DNA of 10,233 nt from Nanobdellota archaeon (GTDB lineage: Archaea; Nanobdellota; Nanobdellia; Pacearchaeales; GW2011-AR1), in assembly GCA_018830845.1 (NCBI GenBank), contig JAHJRS010000075.1:1-10233 (forward strand), written 5' to 3'. The notes beneath the pieces were generated by a model, which was not told the DNA's origin, did no database searches, and was given only the letters and a program-made list of their open reading frames with translations. Every line of letters begins with the position of its first letter. Positions within the stretch are counted from its first letter, which is position 1. Made by a program: the position numbers and the translations under genes. Shown in pieces: positions 5,301 to 10,233 of this stretch.

Positions 5301-8300
5301 ATCCCTCCAAGGTATTCTCCTCCTCCTCTTGAATTCCCTGATCCAAAAATCAAGTCATCAATTCTTGGAACTGCAAGATTAAGGAGAGGAAGTGCCTGTT
5401 GCCACAAAAGCTGACATCCATAAACACTATAAATTTCATCGCAAATTCCGACAGTTTGACCTGTTTCCAAGCTAGTATTCAAACAACCCACATATGCATC
5501 AGTTATTGAAATTAAATTGTCAACTCCTGCCTTAACTCCCGTCAAACAAACCGGCACATAAACCCCTTGATTCCAATTTGGAAGGCAAAGCGCAAGACTT
5601 CCTATTATCCCTGATTGGATTACATCTCTCACAGGATATTCTCCTCCAAAATTACACCTCGATGAAGGACAAATCACAGGGTCACATGCATTAAATAAAA
5701 GTTTACAGTCCGACGGACTCATTATATCAGTACACTGAGTAGTTGGAGTGTTAACTGCAGGTGCCCCCACACCATAAGTTACCCCATTTATTCTCACGTT
5801 CTGGACGCCATTTTGGTAGGCCCTTGAAGCAGTTTCAATTGCACTAACAGCATTATTAATAAGATTCACCGCTTCATTTGTAGTAAGAGAACCAATGCTC
5901 GTATAGGTGTTTGAGTTTCCTAAAATCACAAACTGGCACATGTCATTCATTGGGTTGTATTCCATTATTCCATTAGAACCCGCATTGCAAATCCAAAAAC
6001 TATTTACTCTTGCAGAAGCATCATATCCTCCGCTCGAGGGATTAATCACACTTGTTGTTATCGTTGGTGTGGGTTGAGTAATATAAACATACCATCCTTT
6101 CTCCGGTCGAACAGGAACTACAGCAGGAAGACCCTTGAAAGGGTCAGTTTCATAATATTTTATTTCAGGGTTTGTTATTGGAGTATTTTCCGAGATATCA
6201 ATTTTTTTGAAATAAACATTATTAAACACTGACAAAGCCGACTCATCACTAACTCTTGTCCCTGAAGAATCAAAAACCATAATTCTGTTTTCAGAATCTC
6301 TTCTGATTGTATAAGTATCTGTTCCGGCAGAATCATCCAAAAGAAGAATATATTGACCTCCTGTTTCTGTTTGGGCAAGATAAATTGGTGTGCTGGAGTC
6401 GACTCCTCCGATTGAAACTCCTGTATTCTGAAGAGTCAAACCAAGATAATTAAGTGCCCTTGAACCTTGCGAAGTTAAAACTCCAATTTGATTTGGAGAC
6501 ACGCCCTGCATAGAACCTGACCATGTAGTTGAAACAATATCTGCATTTTTATTTGTTTGAAGACCGTATAAAAGAGAATACAACTTTGTTTGATAATGAA
6601 TATTTTGTGGATTTTCTTCGTAAAGCTTTGCATAAAGTTCAATTTCTCTTGCTTCATCAAGACTATAAATGTTTGACTTAAATCCCTCAGGAGAAAGTGC
6701 AGTGTGAATTTTTTGCATATCTATATTTGGATGAGTTCCCTGAGGATCTGAAAGTGAGGAAGGAAGACTGCTTATGACAGCCTCAGAATAACCCATTTCA
6801 ATTAAAGCATTTTGATCAACAAGATCTTCCCCAAATAAACCTCCTGAAGATGTGACCCCGGGAAGAGATTCAAGCTGACTAAATTGATTATTTTGTTGTT
6901 CCATAATTGAACTAACTTGTGAAACTTCCTCTTCTATCAATCCCGAATTATCTAAAAGACACTCTTCCTGCGTAGAATAAACATTTCCTCTAACCCTGAG
7001 AGTTGAACATCTCTCATTCCAACCTCCCTCACCCCTCATAACATAATTTCTTGCAACAGACTCAGTTCCGGAATTAAAAATCAAATTTTTAACGGCCAAA
7101 ATGGCACCTACACTTTGACACGCAGTCTGATAAACATCAACGACGGTTCCAAGAGAATCAGAAATACTTTTAAGTCTGTTTGTCAAGGCTGTGAAAGTTT
7201 CTATCTGAGAACGAATCTGATCCGGAGAAAGCTTAATAGACCTCTTTTCTATTCCGACTTTGAATTTAAAATCTGCCGTACTAGTGTCCCTTATCTGGGT
7301 GTGAACTGAAACTTTTGCAACCTTGTCAAGATTAATTCGGTTTATAACAAAAGTATAAGCTGTTCCCCCAATGTTGTAGGGCTCATTGAGTGTCAGTCTG
7401 CTTGCCCGTGAAGAAAGGATATCTCCTGTTTGGGCAAGAATGCTTTTGTTTTCAAGATGAAAATCAATACTTGCGTGAGTTTCATCAAGAATTTCATTGA
7501 GTTTTATGTACTCGGTGTTACCTTCATCAGAGAGATTAAACAAAACCCCTAAATAAACTAAATCATTTTTTATCATCTGGACACCCTTAACCTTATTTTC
7601 TCTTCTAATAGTAAGTTCAATTCCATACTCATCAATGGTTGGAATACGAATTCCTTCAAAAGAAATTTCCCTGTAACTCCCACCTATCAAAATACTTTGT
7701 GTTGAGACTCCTACATTAAAATATTTTGGAATTCCCCTACACGGAGTTGTGTCAAGAGTTGAGTCGGGATACCTTGCATCAAAGTCATCACAATACCTTT
7801 TCAAGTCTTCATTCTGCTGCAAAATGCTTGACAAACTTATTAACTGAGCCATTGCCCTTTCATCAAGTGTCCTGTTGTCCCCAATAGGATACCTTTCCCC
7901 TGCAAAATTATTTTTAATCCTTTCATAATCAGAAACTGCACTTCCATAATACCCGTTTAAAGTCGCATTATTGAATGCTAAATTTGTCCCCACACCAAAA
8001 CTTTCTATATTCACCGTTTTACCAAATACCAATCTTGGTTCTCCAAAATTAATTCTCTCAAAATTGTTTGAATCCTCCAACCAATTCCAGGCAGTTGCTA
8101 GAAATCCAAAAACCGTTTTTGCAGCGTCGGAGATACTCCTGTCCTTTCTTAAACTATCCTCCGCAACTCTTCCAACCCTATCTAAAGTGGTAGAATCGAG
8201 CTTATTCATCTTGGGACCAGGAACTGAAACCAAGAAAATTAATGAATTTTGAAGGGTTGGTTCTCCTTTTTTATCATCCGTTCCAACATAACCCAAATAA

Positions 8301-9406
8301 ATATTTTCATCCAATTCAGTGTACAAATAGTCTCCAACCTGATAATTTCCTTCAACCCCTTCAATATTCAATTTTACCGTCGGCTCAATTCTTAATGTAA
8401 AAGACTTTCCACCGTCATCAGCACGGCATGAAATATCAACGGTTTCCCTTAATCCCTGTCTAACCGGATCAGAAGTCAGCCGACAGACGCCATTGAGAAA
8501 ATTTTCTCCTTTTTTTAACTCACTAACTTCACCTGCATCAACCCTTATCACTGCCTTTGTGTCCTGACCTTCAACATTGTCAAGCCTCAAAATTGAAGAA
8601 GCAAAACATCCAAAGCCGGGAAGAAAGAAGTTTGGTGAGCTTTCACCAACATCAAGATTGTAACCCAAAACTCTCTGTTTTTGGTTGTTTGGTCCGCTGA
8701 GGTAATTTGCATTTATTCCCGAATAAATTGAAATCGACGCTGAATCGGCACCTATTGAATCAGCTCTTAAATATCCCATGTTATTAAAAAAAGCATACTG
8801 TCCTTGGTTATACTCAAATTCCTGATCTTTAATAAGAGGAAGGTAAACCGTTCTGTCAACTGAGCCAAAAGCATCATAAGCGTTGTACCTTATTCTTGCA
8901 GAAAGATTTCCCTCGACAAAATCAGGCATCGATGACTCATTTGAGTTTGCCCTCAAGAAAATAACCGCATAACCAATGTCATTCCATCTTAGGTTTGATA
9001 ATTGCCTGTCCAGCCCCAAAGCAGAATAACTAGGGAAAAAATCAATTGTTCTCACGTCACGCGGATACTCGCTTCCAAAACTTATTGAATCAATTGATTT
9101 TATATTTACTGCAGGGTTTATCTTCATTGCCTGAACTTTACAAAAAATTGGAACATCCTGCTCCTCTAACAAATCGCTTCTTACAACGGGGGGTGTGCAT
9201 CCTCCCGGAGCAATTTGCAAAATAAAGTCCTGTCCCTTCTGGCACATCTCACTTTCAAAAGTTACAGTCCGGGGACTTGTATCCAAAAAACGACTTGTAG
9301 ATCCGGGTTGGACAAATTGATAACTTGATTGAACATAAGATGACGATGTAAAACTAATAAAAAAGGCGAGAATGAAAAGCCCCATCAAAATTCTTTTTAA
9401 ATTCAT
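2315..9406 (-). CDS. Giant secreted protein with C-terminal lytic transglycosylase and NlpC/P60-like domains
   Basis: A 2363-residue exported protein. Residues 1-23 are a signal peptide (MNLKRILMGL, then a hydrophobic stretch ending FTSSS). No other clear membrane span or anchor is visible, so release or surface association is inferred. The N-terminal part (about 24-720) is beta-rich with sparse cysteines (55, 70, 89). A helical, Gln-rich stretch covers about 727-850. A cluster of ten cysteines lies at 1225-1331. A beta-rich part near 1440-1540 and a Cys-containing WVKVGYCGN...GCWID segment (to Cys1631) follow. Weak internal repeats occur at about 1829-1863 and 1906-2022. The C-terminus holds two hydrolase-type domains: SLT-like (2036-2185, Glu2064) and papain-like (2202-2363, Cys2231 and His2316). 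Together they would be predicted to cut peptidoglycan glycan and peptide bonds. The start is supported by GAGGTGG 7 nt upstream and ATGA overlap with the preceding gene. I recognise no family for the first 2030 residues. Confidence 0.9.
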   Translation of the reverse strand: MNLKRILMGLFILAFFISFTSSSYVQSSYQFVQPGSTSRFLDTSPRTVTFESEMCQKGQDFILQIAPGGCTPPVVRSDLLEEQDVPIFCKVQAMKINPAVNIKSIDSISFGSEYPRDVRTIDFFPSYSALGLDRQLSNLRWNDIGYAVIFLRANSNESSMPDFVEGNLSARIRYNAYDAFGSVDRTVYLPLIKDQEFEYNQGQYAFFNNMGYLRADSIGADSASISIYSGINANYLSGPNNQKQRVLGYNLDVGESSPNFFLPGFGCFASSILRLDNVEGQDTKAVIRVDAGEVSELKKGENFLNGVCRLTSDPVRQGLRETVDISCRADDGGKSFTLRIEPTVKLNIEGVEGNYQVGDYLYTELDENIYLGYVGTDDKKGEPTLQNSLIFLVSVPGPKMNKLDSTTLDRVGRVAEDSLRKDRSISDAAKTVFGFLATAWNWLEDSNNFERINFGEPRLVFGKTVNIESFGVGTNLAFNNATLNGYYGSAVSDYERIKNNFAGERYPIGDNRTLDERAMAQLISLSSILQQNEDLKRYCDDFDARYPDSTLDTTPCRGIPKYFNVGVSTQSILIGGSYREISFEGIRIPTIDEYGIELTIRRENKVKGVQMIKNDLVYLGVLFNLSDEGNTEYIKLNEILDETHASIDFHLENKSILAQTGDILSSRASRLTLNEPYNIGGTAYTFVINRINLDKVAKVSVHTQIRDTSTADFKFKVGIEKRSIKLSPDQIRSQIETFTALTNRLKSISDSLGTVVDVYQTACQSVGAILAVKNLIFNSGTESVARNYVMRGEGGWNERCSTLRVRGNVYSTQEECLLDNSGLIEEEVSQVSSIMEQQNNQFSQLESLPGVTSSGGLFGEDLVDQNALIEMGYSEAVISSLPSSLSDPQGTHPNIDMQKIHTALSPEGFKSNIYSLDEAREIELYAKLYEENPQNIHYQTKLYSLLYGLQTNKNADIVSTTWSGSMQGVSPNQIGVLTSQGSRALNYLGLTLQNTGVSIGGVDSSTPIYLAQTETGGQYILLLDDSAGTDTYTIRRDSENRIMVFDSSGTRVSDESALSVFNNVYFKKIDISENTPITNPEIKYYETDPFKGLPAVVPVRPEKGWYVYITQPTPTITTSVINPSSGGYDASARVNSFWICNAGSNGIMEYNPMNDMCQFVILGNSNTYTSIGSLTTNEAVNLINNAVSAIETASRAYQNGVQNVRINGVTYGVGAPAVNTPTTQCTDIMSPSDCKLLFNACDPVICPSSRCNFGGEYPVRDVIQSGIIGSLALCLPNWNQGVYVPVCLTGVKAGVDNLISITDAYVGCLNTSLETGQTVGICDEIYSVYGCQLLWQQALPLLNLAVPRIDDLIFGSGNSRGGGEYLGGIQGAFQNVENSVEYITQYYAVGAFDAFKARSQGELGTAVCKNALSIAFPQGQGLLDALGQAQSPPQFTANFETIPFSSVTVPPQVQYKVFYHIFAGNDAGQYYQVYLKSSGSSFYRDTNLPRQVGAGYISVGESVDETRDFTGPEGYDQLCVQVGNQEECGFGKVSTDFALDYLSDQYIKHQAEMENIKTSEECISGTPNVMSLLNLNVQQGVTNTLSPDLQASGITRVCATENPGSESDPNYNTENQRWVKVGYCGNQNVGCWIDKQSIPGAVNFKVTADQTLESLNEVLKNAIINQSGLLTEEQFDEILSKILGEENPKERISLIEQIYDKVFGNNKKGYLLLLEGNAYFELATGLFNRLVEEGKLNQAEETSGKVVETELQNWLNEIDEINQNTGVEYPIFELKSGGILGLFKNSIYYSFYKGEWRFTDRSPEEKKWYSVNEAFLFTPPGEEKPVPFWLLEPTQKAAIWEEYYVAVPDKTAVSGINDPIPFWLQEKTLPDWNELLKSETAAPDATRVASSQKILDTEELSFIKGLEGKNYEEGVSFLVDRVTRNEEGGILSNAELSTESVSFSYDKIFTVSNLLKDGGEVVFEFDDSARKWGYKKGSGFLGLGGSNTLPIQDYTDEMSSLVSLLDGKDFYEGGVLIFGVDRKGGAVVSTQIPQSCSQYYNDIKSISQEKGVDPYLVLAVMIQESDCQNVAGKNASGKEVSFGLMQINTNFRNSNGLNLGWCGFHGLPSERGLCENILLNDPVKNIRVGTQILIDYKKRGSVVFNGCDVKDKAYDGWQAALRRYNGLGCENDQYVEQVVDSWGQLRASNVLESVQVSMSTSGEKIAETARSYIGKDTYRFESGGIEYSYVCATFVSNVLVAANALPEYTSCDPAAVPELQSVRNLNNNVLPQNDFNEVYNYKKSSNTINVRTGLIPGDVVLWGCLGSNCRSDEFQHATIFDRYDSTNNRYILIGDPGQARVIQEQSYTIGSTTWYPTYVWRIA
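2318..2803 (-). other. NlpC/P60- or CHAP-like cysteine hydrolase domain
   Basis: This encodes residues 2202-2363, the extreme C-terminus of the giant protein. EKIAETARSYIGK is the usual opening helix of NlpC/P60 domains. YSYVCATFVSNVL places nucleophile Cys2231 at the start of a helix, LIPGDVVLW (2294-2302) matches the GD strand, and FQHATIFD supplies His2316. Asp2335 in IGDPG is a possible third catalytic residue. These enzymes cut peptide or amide bonds in wall peptides. The fold class is convincing, but NlpC/P60 versus CHAP cannot be settled by eye. Confidence 0.75.
2852..3301 (-). other. Lytic transglycosylase (SLT/lysozyme-like) domain
   Basis: This encodes residues 2036-2185 of the giant protein. 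LAVMIQESDC gives the catalytic Glu2064 followed by Ser, SFGLMQIN (2081-2088) is the substrate-cleft motif, NDPVKNIRVGTQIL (2120-2133) the conserved helix, and AALRRYNG (2159-2166) the final signature. All the usual SLT landmarks are present and in order. Six cysteines (2036, 2067, 2102, 2114, 2147, 2169) suggest disulfides suited to an extracellular enzyme. Members cleave the MurNAc-GlcNAc linkage. Confidence 0.88.
5414..5734 (-). other. Cysteine-rich module of the giant protein
   Basis: This encodes residues 1225-1331, containing ten cysteines (1225, 1234, 1241, 1246, 1251, 1274, 1287, 1308, 1322, 1331). It includes CDPVICPSSRCNFGG and hydrophobic segments such as GIIGSLALCLPNW. An even cysteine count in a secreted protein suggests a disulfide-knit domain. 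CxxxxC spacing is not that of a zinc ribbon. Function is unknown. Confidence 0.6.
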
Positions 9407-10233
9407 ATAAAAACCACCTCTAAATTTTTTGAATCAACCAAAGTATAAACTATCTGAAGCTCCTGAAGTGAACTTGGAGTATTATATCTGTCAACGCTGA
9501 TTCTAATTCTGTTGTTTCCCGCTAAATCCGCTTCAGAAAGAAAGGCCTGAGCACTTCCCCCCGCAACCAAAACATTTGAAATTGTCTGTTTGGGAATGTT
9601 TATGCTTGTGCATTCTTTGTGAGTTAATCCTATCAAACCCCCAATTCCCGAAGGAACTTCAACACACTGCTGCGTTGTTGTGGCCTCAAAAGTTAATTCG
9701 GATTCATCATAAACATAAAGCTGAATTGTGTATGCTCCCTGACCAAGACTAATCTGATTTTGTTCAGGATAAGAAATTGTATGGGATTCGTCTGAACTTT
9801 CAGAGTTGAAACTTATTATTGCTTTTTCGTCTCCACGAGAATTTCTAAGGTTTACTAAAACATTTTTAGTGTAAATTTTATCCATAACTATTGTTGTGCT
9901 TCCTCCCTCAACCGTCGAGAAAATATGTGAAACTTTCCTATATCCTCCGCTCTGAACAATTACCTTGCCATTCACACATTGCGGGAAGCTTCCCGTAATC
10001 ACTCCGTTTTGAGTTCCTCCTATTTGACACTTTGAACTAAAACATTCATAAGAGACATCTCCCTCAACAGCATTGCCCGAAGAATCAACCAAATTAACCG
10101 TCACAGTTGATTCTGAACCTTCGGTGCACAAGTCAATGCTGGTTTCCGGAACTGAATTTCCCGAACCAATTTTTCTTGCAACATTTCCTTCAATGTTAAT
10201 TGCAAGAGGAAACTGGAAAGTTTCTCCCCCACG
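9403..10233 (-). CDS. Exported beta-sandwich-type protein, N-terminus outside window
   Basis: The frame is open from the right edge to the TGA at 9405-9403, giving 276 visible residues. A TTG codon lies at 10131, but the same frame continues upstream of it with coding-like sequence (RGGETFQFPLAINIEGNVAR), so the true start is beyond the window. The visible part looks like successive beta domains. VTVNLVDSSGNAVEGDVSYEC (to about residue 63) resembles carboxypeptidase-regulatory-like modules, and GQGAYTIQLYVYDESELTF resembles a PEGA or similar strand pair. Cysteines occur in pairs, consistent with an extracellular location. No enzyme motif or C-terminal membrane anchor is seen. Its stop overlaps the giant gene start as ATGA, so the two are translationally coupled and probably work together, for example as an attachment or scaffold subunit. 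That role is inference. Confidence 0.85.
   Translation of the reverse strand, partial: RGGETFQFPLAINIEGNVARKIGSGNSVPETSIDLCTEGSESTVTVNLVDSSGNAVEGDVSYECFSSKCQIGGTQNGVITGSFPQCVNGKVIVQSGGYRKVSHIFSTVEGGSTTIVMDKIYTKNVLVNLRNSRGDEKAIISFNSESSDESHTISYPEQNQISLGQGAYTIQLYVYDESELTFEATTTQQCVEVPSGIGGLIGLTHKECTSINIPKQTISNVLVAGGSAQAFLSEADLAGNNRIRISVDRYNTPSSLQELQIVYTLVDSKNLEVVFI
9414..9420 (-). promoter_or_regulatory. Shine-Dalgarno site for the giant gene
   Basis: On the minus strand GAGGTGG lies 7 nt before the ATG at 9406. Six bases, GAGGTG, match the complement of the expected archaeal 16S rRNA 3' end. It is inside the coding end of the preceding gene and is the clearest ribosome binding site in the window, as expected for an internal operon gene. 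Confidence 0.8.

Noticed and set aside
7971..8252. Plus-strand reading frame of 93 codons inside the giant gene, and shorter ones at 2888-3082 and 7115-7309
   Set aside because: They lie antisense to a continuous, domain-bearing gene, and no archaeal promoter or protein motif supports them.
2315..9406. Phage tape-measure or conjugation (VirB1-type) protein interpretation of the giant gene
   Set aside because: SLT plus NlpC/P60 domains also occur in such proteins, but this one has an N-terminal signal peptide. No phage or conjugation neighbours are visible, and its neighbour is another exported protein.
10129..10131. TTG at 10131 as the start of the right-edge gene
   Set aside because: The same frame continues without a stop to base 10233 with similar beta-type sequence, and no ribosome binding site or promoter is evident before the TTG.
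1..10233. CRISPR arrays, insertion sequences and terminal repeats
   Set aside because: No regularly spaced repeats, transposase or flanking inverted repeats were seen. The only notable repeat is the 16-base tRNA duplication.

Overview
The window is archaeal chromosome. It carries an Sm-like protein, ribosomal protein S8e (an archaeal/eukaryotic family with no bacterial counterpart) and transcription factor B. Promoters are TATA-type, with boxes about 26 bp upstream of starts that have little or no leader. Short intergenic gaps, AT-rich DNA with lysine-rich proteins, and a very large secreted protein of uncertain family suggest a small-genome DPANN archaeon, perhaps of the Woesearchaeota/Pacearchaeota type. 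That placement is inference and was not tested.

Left part (1-2035): a truncated small membrane protein on the minus strand runs off the left edge. The Sm-like gene follows on the minus strand, divergent from S8e on the plus strand. TFB lies downstream of S8e on the same strand, with its own, possibly tandem, promoter. These are ordinary information-processing genes.

Middle (2036-2314): a short non-coding block unusually rich in structure. A TATA-like element sits inside an inverted repeat, followed by a 7-bp hairpin. Next comes a shortened, decayed copy of a tRNA-Leu lacking the anticodon arm, then an intact class II tRNA-Leu. The intact tRNA has anticodon AAG; an A at the wobble position is very unusual for an archaeon.

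Right part (2315-10233): a minus-strand operon of at least two genes for exported proteins. The upstream gene, open at the right edge, encodes a cysteine-containing, beta-rich, probably extracellular protein. Its stop overlaps the next start as ATGA, and a strong Shine-Dalgarno site lies just before that start. The downstream gene encodes a 2363-residue protein with a signal peptide, a long mostly unrecognised body with a disulfide-type cysteine cluster, and two C-terminal enzyme domains. These are a lytic-transglycosylase/lysozyme-like domain (Glu2064) followed by an NlpC/P60- or CHAP-like cysteine hydrolase (Cys2231, His2316). This is a bacterial-wall-cutting architecture in an organism whose lineage is not expected to make peptidoglycan. 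It is the best candidate here for an under-described system, such as attack on, feeding from, or attachment to bacteria, or remodelling of an unknown surface polymer.
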